Source: a virus
Reading direction: 5' to 3' (one strand)
Virus record (IMG/VR): IMGVR_UViG_3300010430_000383
Span: 1-27,981 of that record
DNA: 27,981 nucleotides
Position numbers and translations under genes: made by a program
The notes under the pieces: model-generated
What the model saw: only the letters and a program-made list of their open reading frames with translations
Told to the model about the DNA's origin: nothing
Databases searched by the model: none
Shown here: positions 8,550 to 15,930 of the stretch, piece by piece
How the letters are laid out: each line of letters begins with the position of its first letter
How positions within the stretch are numbered: the first letter of the stretch is position 1

Positions 8550-8907
8550 ACATCAATTGCGTATTCGGTCTGTTGACGTACCAGGCATTGACGAAGAATT
8601 CTACATCAAGGAAATGTCTGCACAGGCGGCTTGGTCTGTAGAATTTGAGGCGAAGAAAGGCGAACAGCCGGAGTTCGCTTTGGCCGTTATCGCCAGCCGC
8701 TGCAACGCTGACGGCCATCTAGTCTACCCGTGCCGATTCCTTGTCAATGGAATGGAGTACGACAAGGAAATTGCGGACAAAATACGGGAAATGCCGAGCG
8801 GCCCAATGGGAGTTATTACAGCGGCTATACGTGCCTTGCAGTGGCTAGAGCCAGACGCACCGAACCGCAGCGAACGCACGGAACGGGTGGCGGCAAAAAA
8901 CGAATAA
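8542..8907 (+). CDS. Tail assembly chaperone, G-type
   Basis: A 121-residue protein starting at TTG 8542, with GGAG at 8531-8534 at good distance. It lies between tail tube and tape measure, exactly where lambda gpG stands. The body reads FEHQLRIRSVDVPGIDEEFY, MSAQAAWSVEFEA, and a helical C-terminus MPSGPMGVITAAIRALQWLE. These chaperones bind the tape measure and recruit tube subunits and are not kept in the finished tail. Six bases before the stop is the slippery heptamer A AAA AAC, and a shifted product reads on into the downstream frame (separate entry). Confidence 0.78.
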   Translation: MFEHQLRIRSVDVPGIDEEFYIKEMSAQAAWSVEFEAKKGEQPEFALAVIASRCNADGHLVYPCRFLVNGMEYDKEIADKIREMPSGPMGVITAAIRALQWLEPDAPNRSERTERVAAKNE

Positions 8908-9050
8908 AGCGGGATGCCCTTTACCGGGCCGCCCGCATCGTCTGCCACCATTACCGCTGGGACTACGTCGAGTACATGGAACGCGTTAGCCCGAACCGCA
9001 TATTAGAAGACATTACGTTTATGGAATGGTTCAATAATGGCGGAAAATAA
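8542..9050 (+). CDS. Tail assembly chaperone GT fusion by -1 frameshift
   Basis: Slippage at 8895-8901 moves the ribosome from the G frame into the -1 frame. That frame then reads RIKRDALYRAARIVCHHYRW and on to a stop at 9048, giving a product of about 169 residues. The T part has the family feel of short tail chaperone extensions (a helix with YVEYMERVSP, ending MEWFNNGGK) and has no start codon of its own with a ribosome site. It overlaps the tape measure start by 14 bases. Lambda-type phages need a fixed G to GT ratio, which such signals set. Confidence 0.76.
8895..8936 (+). promoter_or_regulatory. Programmed -1 frameshift signal
   Basis: In the G frame the codons read gcA AAA AAC, the canonical slippery heptamer (8895-8901). 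After a 7-base spacer a stem-loop follows: GCGGG 8909-8913 pairs with CCCGC 8932-8936, and GCCC 8916-8919 pairs with GGGC 8926-8929, around a TTTACC loop. Heptamer, spacing and structure are all in the range known to promote -1 frameshifting. Confidence 0.85.
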
Positions 9051-10122
9051 CGTAGTAGCGTCAATGTCTGTTTTGGTGAAAGCCGACAATAGACAATTCA
9101 AACGCAAGATGAAGGAGACGAAGTTTGAGGTTCGCTCCTTCGGTGACGTTTCTAAGGACATGCAAAGAAGCGTTGTACAGTCATTCTCGCGAATGTCTGG
9201 CGTTAGCGTGCGTTCGCTTTCCGCCATTGCGACCGGGGCTTCACTTGCCGGAGCTGCTGTGGTTGGGTTGGGCGCTGGAATGTTCACGCTTACCAATCGC
9301 ATATCTACTGGCGTGGATGAACTAACGAAAACGGCTGAGTCGCTTGGTATGACGACGCAGTCATTGGAAAAGTGGCGGCTTGCCTCCGCTAAGGCTGGCG
9401 TCGAAAATAACACACTGACGGACGGCATCCGAACATTCAGGCAACGCGTCAGTGAGTTAGGGCAGGGCACGGGCGAGGCTACGCGCTATTTTCAACTGCT
9501 TGGTTTAACCTACGAGCAGCTATCAAGTATGGACCCAGGCGACGCACTGGAAGTGACAGCGAAGCGGATAGAACAGCTTGGGACCACGTATGATAAGCAG
9601 GCTTTCTTTCAAAGGCTAACCGGCGAAACGGCAGGATTTCAGTTTGGCCGGCTGCTCAAGGATAACGCGGCGGCTGTGGTGGAAGCCGAGGCTACGATTG
9701 CAAAGTCTGGCGGACCAATTACTGAAAAGCAGATTGCAAACGCAGTCAAGTTTAAGGACTCAATGTCAGACCTTGCCTTTGCCGCAAACAAGCTTGGCAT
9801 TGCTTTGGTCGATGTGTTTGGTGACGATATACAAAACTCTGTCGAGCAGCTGCGCGAATTCCTGGTTGAAGGTGCCGAGTTCTTCAAGTCAGCGAATGAA
9901 TCATTCGATGTAATGAGTGCATTCACTGGCGGAATATCTTCGTTAGGTAATTTCCGGCAGCACGGTTTCAGTTCGCTATTAATGCCTGGGGCACTTTCGC
10001 CCATTCCAGCACTACACGATGCCACGGTGCGTGCAAACGAGCCAACACAAATGCGGGGCAACCGCGCAACAAATGACCCAACAGCGCAAGCCGTGTATGC
10101 AACAAGGGGGCACTTTCACTAA
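9037..10122 (+). CDS. Tape measure protein (short)
   Basis: A 361-residue protein directly after the G/GT chaperones, where the tape measure always lies. The N-terminus is charged (ADNRQFKRKMKETKFEVRSF). A hydrophobic glycine/alanine stretch follows (ATGASLAGAAVVGLGAGMF), then long helices with the tape-measure pattern KTAESLGMTTQSLEKWRLAS and ELGQGTGEATRYFQLLGLTY. At roughly 1.5 angstrom per residue the length would set a tail of only about 50-55 nm. Most siphophage tape measures are longer than 600 residues, so this is a short-tail design, or part of the length function lies elsewhere. It overlaps the T frame and, by one base, the next gene. Confidence 0.8.
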   Translation: MAENNVVASMSVLVKADNRQFKRKMKETKFEVRSFGDVSKDMQRSVVQSFSRMSGVSVRSLSAIATGASLAGAAVVGLGAGMFTLTNRISTGVDELTKTAESLGMTTQSLEKWRLASAKAGVENNTLTDGIRTFRQRVSELGQGTGEATRYFQLLGLTYEQLSSMDPGDALEVTAKRIEQLGTTYDKQAFFQRLTGETAGFQFGRLLKDNAAAVVEAEATIAKSGGPITEKQIANAVKFKDSMSDLAFAANKLGIALVDVFGDDIQNSVEQLREFLVEGAEFFKSANESFDVMSAFTGGISSLGNFRQHGFSSLLMPGALSPIPALHDATVRANEPTQMRGNRATNDPTAQAVYATRGHFH

Positions 10123-11201
10123 TGCCGAGACTAGCAGGAACTATACTGGCTTCAGGGCCAAACCTGAGTACGCTTTCCTTAGGCTCAACGCTTGGTCTGC
10201 TTGAGTCACCCGCAAGCGACATCAGCAGCATTACCGAAGGCCGAATCGTTCAGGTGTGGCAGCTGATACTTTCCAGCAACGCACCAGCGATTGACGGCCA
10301 TACGGCTATCAACCTGGCCTGGCTTAAGGGGATGCCACAGCGAGGCACAGCGTATGTAAACAGCTACACTGGGGCAAGCAATGGCGTTAGCACGACGCTG
10401 AGCGGTGCCAGCTACCACCCTTCATTGTTTGCCTACGAATTCCGTGCCTACACGCCACGCCCGATTGACGGCAAGCGTGTATGGGAAATTGAGGTTATTT
10501 ACCGCGAGCCAATTTGGGGCAACGACGAATACCCAGGCACGGCTAGGCAACCGCCAGCCCTGCGGAATTGCGAATATCGATTCGATTTCGTAGACATCCA
10601 GTTCGACGAAGCGGAAGCGTATAAAATTAGCAGCTCGGGAGCGAAGGCGTCCGACTTCAATTCCAAGCAGACCGTGACGCACACGAACGGCCAGCCTCTG
10701 GACCGCCCGCTGAAAGTCACGCGCAAGTCACCGGTGGTTGACATTTGGTTCAACACATACGACCAGACGTTATCGACTTTCATAATGCTATACTTTGACA
10801 ACAAGTTAAACAGCGACGAGTTTAACCTGTTTGGCTACCCTGTGGGGAAATACGAAGCGAGAGTATTGTTGGCCGAGCAAGAGCAAGCTGGATACTATAG
10901 CGGAAGCCCTTATTATCGCGTCCATGTACAGATGATGCTGGCCCCCGACCCTAGCTATCACTGGGTGCAAGTGCCAAGCGTTGGGAATATCAACAGCCTT
11001 GGCCTGGCCATTACAAGCGAAGATGGGCACTTACGGGGGAATGCTGGCTTGCAGGAAAACGGCGAACCGGCAGACAGCAGCAACCCACCAGCCGTGCTGA
11101 AGTGGTCCACGCTGGGCACGCGTCCGTTCAATTCAATTGTGGCCGGCGAGGGGCCGCTGGCTTCTGGCTGGCTTGCAAACCTAAGAGGAAAACTAGGCTA
11201 A
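10122..11201 (+). CDS. Tail-tip protein, unknown (distal-tail position)
   Basis: A 359-residue protein following the tape measure, with one-base overlaps on both sides. It has mixed beta-rich segments (EFRAYTPRPIDGKRVWEIEV, and later PLKVTRKSPVVDIWFNTYDQ) and no signal peptide or membrane segment. In siphophages this position holds the distal tail protein or hub, so a baseplate role is likely. I do not recognise the family from sequence. Confidence 0.7.
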   Translation: MPRLAGTILASGPNLSTLSLGSTLGLLESPASDISSITEGRIVQVWQLILSSNAPAIDGHTAINLAWLKGMPQRGTAYVNSYTGASNGVSTTLSGASYHPSLFAYEFRAYTPRPIDGKRVWEIEVIYREPIWGNDEYPGTARQPPALRNCEYRFDFVDIQFDEAEAYKISSSGAKASDFNSKQTVTHTNGQPLDRPLKVTRKSPVVDIWFNTYDQTLSTFIMLYFDNKLNSDEFNLFGYPVGKYEARVLLAEQEQAGYYSGSPYYRVHVQMMLAPDPSYHWVQVPSVGNINSLGLAITSEDGHLRGNAGLQENGEPADSSNPPAVLKWSTLGTRPFNSIVAGEGPLASGWLANLRGKLG

Positions 11202-11557
11202 TGGCAACGCTAAATTTCACGCACTCAAATAACTACAACGCATCTGGTGCAACCTTTAGTTACACCGAGGAAACGGGGGCCGGCACGCCGGGCGTTATCG
11301 TCGTCAGCACTGGCGTCACAACCGTTGACCTGTCGCAGTTAACAAGCCCAGAGATAGCGGTTATCACGAACCACGACGAAGCCAAGGTGGTTGTGTTCGG
11401 CGTGGAGTCTGGCGGCTCTATTGTCGAAGTCGCAACAATACCGGCTGGTGCGTCGCTTCCGCAAAAACTATCGCCAAACGCAACCTATATGCTCAAGCTG
11501 GCGGCGGGTGAAACGGGTGACGCGCGCGTATCATTCGAGGGCTTTGGCAGTGCGTAA
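11201..11557 (+). CDS. Small beta-rich tail protein, unknown
   Basis: A 118-residue protein starting at ATG 11201, which shares its A with the stop of the preceding gene; the open frame extends further upstream but only through that gene. The sequence is beta-rich (SGATFSYTEETGAGTPGVIV, then VAVITNHDEA-like strands) and ends VSFEGFGSA. It resembles neither a chaperone nor a peptidase. It lies among tail-tip genes and overlaps the next start by 8 bases, so a minor tail role is inferred from context. Confidence 0.65.
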   Translation: MATLNFTHSNNYNASGATFSYTEETGAGTPGVIVVSTGVTTVDLSQLTSPEIAVITNHDEAKVVVFGVESGGSIVEVATIPAGASLPQKLSPNATYMLKLAAGETGDARVSFEGFGSA

Positions 11558-12827
11558 CCCAAACCGGCCCGCTATTCCAAACGCAAGGGACGCCGCCAAA
11601 ATACGGCGCGTGGTCCGACCTGCGATACAGAATACGGTGCCGGAACCGCACCTTCCCATAACTTCGCCAGGGTATCTCGCTACAGCTGACGCTGACATTG
11701 TCGCCAATGGCTCTGGCCCGTTCACGGTGCAGAACGGAAACCCTAACCAAAAAGAGGGTAGCCAGCTTGGCTTGACTGCTTACACGCTTTCCGCGTTACA
11801 GCAGGGCGATACGGCGTTTCTAACTTGGGTTTCGGCTGCCGGCTCTGGCGGCGGTTATTGGCTTGCCGTTGGTGGCGAGGCATCGCTCTGCTTTTCCCCG
11901 TGTGACCTGTTTGGGTTGCTTGAGACCCTAAGTCTCAATAGCGACGCCCGCCAAATACTATCAAGGATGCAGCTAGATTGCGGATGCGCCCAGCAGGAGA
12001 CTGTCAGCTGTGCGGAATGCAAAGACGGGGCAATGCCGGCGAATGTGACGGTCCTAATATCTGGCGTTGAGGTTAACCCATACGACCCAGTTGGGGTTCC
12101 CGATATCTTTGTCGACCCGGACGGGCACGCAGAGGACCTGACGCTCTACGGCCCGTCAATCAAGGAGCAATTCAACCAAGAGCATCAGCTCGAAATGCCT
12201 GGCTGTGCCAACTTTAAGACGCTAGAACTTGAGCTTGCAGATAGAAATGCCGTCGTGCAATACGTCGCCAGCCTTAGCATCAATTTTGGGGAAAATGACG
12301 CTGGCACCTTTAAAACTTGGAACGCTGTCTTGAGCCTTTCAAGGTTTTTCGGCGGGCAGGTATTCGAGTATTACTTTAGCGGGGAGGACCTAGGGGCGGA
12401 CTGCTTCGGCGTCTATGCTATCGACTTCTCGCACCTGACGGCACAGTTCAACTCAGGAAGCTGGACAGATGAAGAAAATCCATATCTCGACCTGCGTAAC
12501 CTACAGATAATCATCAGCCCGACAGTGCAAACGGTTGCTGCTGCTGCTGCTGTTCGCACGCCGCTGACGGGCTATCTAAACGGTACCTACTTCTACAATC
12601 CAGGCGTAGCGGTTGATAGCGTCACGTTTCCGCTGCCTGAAAGCCCCAACGATAACGACTTCGTGAAAGTTGTTTTTGGCGGTACAATAGGCTATGGCGA
12701 AACGGTGGTAAATAACCTTTCATTCAGTGGCGGGACCGTGTTTGGCGAGTTCCCGGCAGCCGTCGCATCTGGAAGCACAATAACACTCCAATACAGCGCC
12801 GACTTTAGCAGGTGGTATGTGGTATGA
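11550..12827 (+). CDS. Tail-tip/minor tail protein, unknown, Cys-rich centre
   Basis: A 425-residue protein. GTG 11550 is chosen because GAGG lies 9 bases upstream; the longer frame upstream overlaps the previous gene entirely. The N-terminus is basic and proline-rich (NPNRPAIPNARDAAKIRRVV). A central cysteine cluster (DCGCAQQE, CAECKDG) could bind metal or form disulfides. Two later parts read as beta-sandwich strands (TGYLNGTYFYNPGVAVDSV, ASGSTITLQYSADFSRWYVV). The function is not recognised. It is joined to the next gene by ATGA. Confidence 0.66.
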   Translation: MRNPNRPAIPNARDAAKIRRVVRPAIQNTVPEPHLPITSPGYLATADADIVANGSGPFTVQNGNPNQKEGSQLGLTAYTLSALQQGDTAFLTWVSAAGSGGGYWLAVGGEASLCFSPCDLFGLLETLSLNSDARQILSRMQLDCGCAQQETVSCAECKDGAMPANVTVLISGVEVNPYDPVGVPDIFVDPDGHAEDLTLYGPSIKEQFNQEHQLEMPGCANFKTLELELADRNAVVQYVASLSINFGENDAGTFKTWNAVLSLSRFFGGQVFEYYFSGEDLGADCFGVYAIDFSHLTAQFNSGSWTDEENPYLDLRNLQIIISPTVQTVAAAAAVRTPLTGYLNGTYFYNPGVAVDSVTFPLPESPNDNDFVKVVFGGTIGYGETVVNNLSFSGGTVFGEFPAAVASGSTITLQYSADFSRWYVV

Positions 12828-13618
12828 CGTTTTGGCCCCGTTCTAACGACCCCGGAATCGAGCACGCATTGGACGTTATCTACAGCGATTACGGCGTGCG
12901 TGCGTCGGTTGTGCAGAAGTCCAAAGACCTGCTTAAGTTTGGCCGCAATCCCAGCTGCGGCACGTCCTATGAGACCGTGTGGAACCAGGGCGGAACAGAA
13001 ACGCTAATCACAACAAACAGCATCGACACGTTATCTAGTTCAAACGCTGGCGACATGCAGGCTGTTGTTGTCGAGGGCCATACGCTGGCAAGTGATAACT
13101 TTACATTCGTTGTGCAATCCGCAACGCTCAATGGCCAGAATAAAGTTGTTCTTTCTACGCCACTGGCTCGAGTCACGCGCGTCTATAACAATGATTCGAC
13201 GGACTTCGCTGGCGACATCTATTGCTATGAGGATGATACAATCGTTTCTGGCGTCCCGCAGACTACCGCCAAGATTCACGCCAAGGCAGTCGCCGGCGAC
13301 AACTCCACGCAGAAGTGTGCAACGACCCTGTCGTATCGTGACTATGGCATTATTACCGCAATGGAGGTTGGCGTATTTGAGAAGTCATCAGCGTCAGCCG
13401 ACTTCGCTTTGCAGATAAGGCGCTACGGCAAAACATTCCGCACGGCCTCGCGCGCAGCTTGCAGCAACCAATCTGGCGCTCTAGAGATTAGGTTTTATCC
13501 TTATATCATCGTGCCCGCCAACGCTGACGTGCGAATTGTGGCCGCAGCAAGCGGGGCGAATGTCGACGTTGCAGCAGAATTCCAGACGATATTGGCGATT
13601 GACACAGCACTAGCTTAA
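12824..13618 (+). CDS. Virion-associated protein, unknown
   Basis: A 264-residue protein. ATG 12824 is preferred: AGGTGG lies 8 bases upstream, and it gives the ATGA overlap with the gene before, whereas GTG 12812 has no site. The order of motifs (FGRNPSCGTSYETVWNQGG, then VVVEGHTLASDN and TLNGQNKVVLSTPLARVTRV) recalls a structural protein family I remember from phages of marine bacteria, with 'E-T-V/I-W-D/N-x-G-G' near residue 50. That memory is not backed by a search. A late tail or fibre-linked role is inferred from context. Confidence 0.62.
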   Translation: MTFWPRSNDPGIEHALDVIYSDYGVRASVVQKSKDLLKFGRNPSCGTSYETVWNQGGTETLITTNSIDTLSSSNAGDMQAVVVEGHTLASDNFTFVVQSATLNGQNKVVLSTPLARVTRVYNNDSTDFAGDIYCYEDDTIVSGVPQTTAKIHAKAVAGDNSTQKCATTLSYRDYGIITAMEVGVFEKSSASADFALQIRRYGKTFRTASRAACSNQSGALEIRFYPYIIVPANADVRIVAAASGANVDVAAEFQTILAIDTALA

Positions 13619-13628
13619 AGGGCCACGC

Positions 13629-14297
13629 ATGGGCAATACGCTGGTAGTCGGAGACTTGCACGCACCATTCTGCAAAGGGGGCTATCTTGAGCACTGCGTT
13701 AGGGCTTGGAACGAGTACGGCTGCGATAGCGTTGTTTTCATCGGTGACGTGCTGGACAATCATTACTCAAGCTACCACGAGACAGACCCAGACGGCTATT
13801 CAGCCGGCGAAGAACTGGACCGCGCCATTGACCAGCTCGGCGACTGGGTTGCAACCTTCCCAGATGCCGTCATCACAATCGGCAACCACGACCGCATCGT
13901 CGGGCGTAAATGCTTCAGTTCGGGCGTATCGAAACGATGGGTTCGCACGTACCAGGACGTACTGGACGCGCCCGGCTGGAACTTTGTCGAGGAATACTTT
14001 GACGAATCGACGGGCGTACTGTATCAGCACGGCGAGGGCGGGACGGCTCGAACGGTTGCGGCACGCGAGCAGGTATCCACGGTTCAGGGCCACAGGCACA
14101 GCGAGGCTTACGCCTGGCACTTGGCCAACCGACGCCAGCGGCTTTGGGGCATGCAGGTCGGCTGTGGTCTGGACAGACGCAGCTACGCAGCAGCCTATGC
14201 GAGAGTCGGCCCCAAGCCGGCTATTGCGTGCGCGGTTGTCGCAGACAATGGGCGGTTACCGATAGTGTCAATGATGGAGCTTGGCAATGATTTCTGA
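13629..14297 (+). CDS. Calcineurin-type metallophosphoesterase
   Basis: A 222-residue protein with an AAAGGG ribosome site. All the metal-binding motifs of the family are visible: GDLH at 8-11, GD at 39-40 (FIGDVLDN), GNHD at 85-88, a His in YQHGE (134) and GHRH at 154-157. The fold binds two metals and cleaves phosphomono- or diesters; the substrate cannot be read. It is compact, with no signal peptide. It lies at the end of the late operon, away from replication genes, which is odd for a nucleic-acid enzyme. It may act on host nucleotides, RNA or protein phosphate late in infection. Confidence 0.85.
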   Translation: MGNTLVVGDLHAPFCKGGYLEHCVRAWNEYGCDSVVFIGDVLDNHYSSYHETDPDGYSAGEELDRAIDQLGDWVATFPDAVITIGNHDRIVGRKCFSSGVSKRWVRTYQDVLDAPGWNFVEEYFDESTGVLYQHGEGGTARTVAAREQVSTVQGHRHSEAYAWHLANRRQRLWGMQVGCGLDRRSYAAAYARVGPKPAIACAVVADNGRLPIVSMMELGNDF

Positions 14298-14556
14298 AGC
14301 AAAGCCGCTATCGGTCGACGTGCTTGGGTTTGATATCCCAATAAAGTACGTGACGTACGCAGACCTGCAATGTTGGGGCGTGGCTGTCTATGAACCTGGC
14401 TGCGTAGAGTTACGCATAGCGTCAGAGGCCACAGGACGCCGCCTAGCGTCCACTATCTTTCACGAGCGGCTAGAACTAGCCTTAATGATTGTGGGCTTTA
14501 GCGGCGACGAGGCGGCCAAGGAACAAGTCATCTGCGTCGCTGAACTTCTGCTTTAG
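14287..14556 (+). CDS. Minimal zincin-like phage protein with HERLE motif
   Basis: An 89-residue protein. ATG 14287 has GGAG seven bases before it. It follows the layout of small phage zincin-like proteins: an N-terminal 'V-x-G-x-x-I-x-Y-V' strand (VLGFDIPIKYVTYADL), a hydrophobic strand, then a helix with HE (TIFHERLELALMIVG) and a final helix with Glu (EQVICVAELLL). In active members the motif is HExxH; here it is H-E-R-L-E, so the second zinc ligand is changed to Glu. It overlaps the phosphoesterase gene by 11 bases, and its TAG stop is the first three bases of repeat element copy A. Confidence 0.62.
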   Translation: MISEAKPLSVDVLGFDIPIKYVTYADLQCWGVAVYEPGCVELRIASEATGRRLASTIFHERLELALMIVGFSGDEAAKEQVICVAELLL

Positions 14557-14575
14557 CTCAGTAGGCTAGAGCGCC
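14554..14575. repeat. D-arm-like boundary element, copy A
   Basis: On the + strand it reads TAGCTCAGTAGGCTAGAGCG then CC, close to the D-arm of a tRNA. It lies exactly at the meeting point of the two convergent operons. The + gene stop (TAG 14554-14556) and the - gene stop (TGA 14560-14558) are both inside it. On the - strand all three frames meet a stop in or just after the element. Confidence 0.85.
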
Positions 14576-14905
14576 TTGTATAAGTTCAATTCGCGTATAG
14601 CCGATACGCTTCGCCCACAGTTTGTCGCCGACCATGATTTGGCTGGCGTTGCCCCATATTTCAGTACCAACCAAGCCGCCCATGTCGCCCTCCGGCGGGT
14701 TAACAACAGTCAGCACCGATTGCCCTGCAACGGCTCCCGGCTCCCGTGCTTCAAGGTGCAATCGCAAACACTTTTTTCCAGTGGAGGTGCCGTGACAGGA
14801 AGGGCAGTCGTCCCATCCGTTGTCGTCTTTCCCTGTGTTGTCGCAAAAATCACAGTCGCCGGGAAAAATTTGCGTTACCGCCCTTATTCGTGCGTCAATA
14901 CTCAC
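14558..14905 (-). CDS. Small protein with DnaJ-like zinc finger
   Basis: A 115-residue protein starting at GTG 14905, with AAGGA about 9 bases upstream. C18-x2-C21 followed by NTG, then C34-x2-C37 with HGT (CDFCDNTGKDDNGWDDCPSC), is the DnaJ central zinc-finger pattern, here one pair of CxxC-G motifs. Such fingers bind one zinc and usually contact protein. The rest is beta-rich, and the end is GALAY, encoded by repeat element copy A. It is the last gene of the leftward operon. Its start lies just past element copy B. Confidence 0.72.
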   Translation of the reverse strand: MSIDARIRAVTQIFPGDCDFCDNTGKDDNGWDDCPSCHGTSTGKKCLRLHLEAREPGAVAGQSVLTVVNPPEGDMGGLVGTEIWGNASQIMVGDKLWAKRIGYTRIELIQGALAY

Positions 14906-14925
14906 TGGTTTGTCCTTAAAGGTTT

Positions 14926-14947
14926 TAGCTCAGTTGGCTAGAGCGTC
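14926..14947. repeat. D-arm-like boundary element, copy B
   Basis: On the + strand this copy is TAGCTCAGTTGGCTAGAGCG then TC, the best match to the consensus. It encodes the C-terminal DALAN and the stop of the minus gene ending at 14930. The next minus gene starts 20 bases further on. Confidence 0.87.
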
Positions 14948-15607
14948 TGCTAGTTCATCGTGCCCTATCACCGTCTCGACTGGTCGCCGGTCCCCGATTG
15001 CAGCTACCTCACGGATGATGTCGGGGCATTTTCGCCAGATGGTTTCCGCATCGGCGCCGGCATAGGCGGCATCGGCGCCGGCATAGGCGGCATAGGCGGC
15101 GGCACAGGCGGCATGGGCGGCGGCATTGGCGGCATTCCCGGCATAGGCGGCATTGGCGGCATTCCCGGCATCGGCGGCATAGGAGGCGGCATTGGCGGCA
15201 TTCCCGGCATCGGCGGCAGTCGGTTGGTCTACCACTGGTTCTAGCCCTCGCAATTTCGCTGCCTGCTCATGCAGCCCTTTGGCATCGAGTGCGATTGGGG
15301 CAACCTCCCGTACCGCCCAATCGGAAAATCGATACGCTCGCTGACGTTCCACTGATGGGTCATCGGTTCGCGTGCCAAGGATTTCCCAAGCCAGCGGACC
15401 GTAGAGCTCGCCGAGAAGTGCTTCAGGCATCGCGTCGTTGGTTGTGATGATGAAGCTTCGAATCACTAGGCAGACACAACTGTTGTAGTCTCCGTCCGCA
15501 CCTCTGCCGCAGAGCATGTTTGAGGCGGTCATCAAGCATGCAGTGTCGACGCCATTGCCTGCTCCGTGAGTTAGGTGGATGATTTTCCCGGTTTCTGGGT
15601 TAAACAT
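14930..15607 (-). CDS. Unknown phage protein with Ala-rich repeat domain
   Basis: A 225-residue protein; ATG 15607 has AAAGGAAAACC before it. Residues 1-125 are a folded part (CLMTASNMLCGRGADGDYNS, then ALLGELYGPLAWEILGTRTD and FSDWAVREVAPIALDAKGLH) that I recall from other phage proteins with alanine-rich tails but cannot name. Residues ~130-185 are an alanine repeat (units such as AANAAYAG, AAYAAYAGAD), probably a helical solenoid or spacer. It is encoded by a 6/9/15-base tandem repeat at about 15050-15225. The end (IIREVAAIGDRRP then DALAN) returns to normal sequence. The two Cys in the N-terminal part may be structural. Confidence 0.72.
   Translation of the reverse strand: MFNPETGKIIHLTHGAGNGVDTACLMTASNMLCGRGADGDYNSCVCLVIRSFIITTNDAMPEALLGELYGPLAWEILGTRTDDPSVERQRAYRFSDWAVREVAPIALDAKGLHEQAAKLRGLEPVVDQPTAADAGNAANAASYAADAGNAANAAYAGNAANAAAHAACAAAYAAYAGADAAYAGADAETIWRKCPDIIREVAAIGDRRPVETVIGHDELADALAN
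15050..15225 (-). repeat. GCC/GGC tandem repeat coding for Ala-rich segment
   Basis: The + strand shows many copies of GGCGGCAT, GGCATAGGC and GGCATTCCC in tandem, coding AAN/AAY/AGN units on the - strand. The antisense frame is also open (Gly-rich) but has no ribosome site and is a shadow. Such arrays can change length by slippage. Confidence 0.85.
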
Positions 15608-15634
15608 GGTTTTCCTTTCTGTTGGTTAGTTGAC

Positions 15635-15656
15635 TAGCTCAGTTGGCTAGGGCGTC
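15635..15656. repeat. D-arm-like boundary element, copy C
   Basis: On the + strand it reads TAGCTCAGTTGGCTAGGGCG then TC. The single change (A to G) keeps a G-U pair in a + strand D-stem but would break it in the - strand RNA. It encodes DALAN and the stop of the minus gene ending at 15639. A degenerate half copy (GTTGGTTAG) lies just left at 15621-15629. Confidence 0.86.
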
Positions 15657-15887
15657 TTGTGCGATTTTGGCGCAGTACCTATGTCCGCTTGCGTGCTCGT
15701 ATTCGCAGTATTTTGACTCAGCGATTTGGCGCAAAGCGGATTCCAGCTTTTCAATGCGTTCGCGATACCGTGCGAACCCATCAATCAGTGCATACATCTC
15801 GACCATGTCAAGCGTGTATTCGTCCTGCTGGTTTTTCAACTCAAGCCGCAGGATTTCAATTACGTTTTTGTGTCGTTCTTCACTCAT
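15639..15887 (-). CDS. Small coiled-coil phage protein
   Basis: An 82-residue protein, mostly helical with heptad-like Leu/Ile spacing (NVIEILRLELKNQQDEY, RERIEKLESALRQIAESK). It ends with a small His/Cys part (CEYEHASGHRYCAKIAQDAL). Short phage ORFs often end with 'IEELEAAL-RxIA...C...IAxxAL', so the end is family-like rather than random; the function is unknown. The start at 15887 has only a weak site (GAGCTGATAACC), which lies inside element copy D, so its translation may depend on the gene before. Confidence 0.68.
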   Translation of the reverse strand: MSEERHKNVIEILRLELKNQQDEYTLDMVEMYALIDGFARYRERIEKLESALRQIAESKYCEYEHASGHRYCAKIAQDALAN

Positions 15888-15893
15888 GGTTAT

Positions 15894-15915
15894 CAGCTCA
15901 GTTGGCTAGAGCGTC
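15894..15915. repeat. D-arm-like boundary element, copy D
   Basis: On the + strand it reads CAGCTCAGTTGGCTAGAGCG then TC. Here the upstream minus gene has already stopped at 15931, 15 bases before the element. The sequence is therefore kept without coding for anything, which argues that the element itself is selected or spreads. The next gene starts 6 bases beyond. Confidence 0.86.
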
Positions 15916-15930
15916 GGGACAAGTTGATAG

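Noticed and set aside
15004-15244. Gly-rich + strand and Met-Pro - strand ORFs over the Ala repeat
   Set aside because: They are shadows of the GCC repeat in other frames, without ribosome sites. The Ala-rich frame continues into a normal folded protein on both sides.
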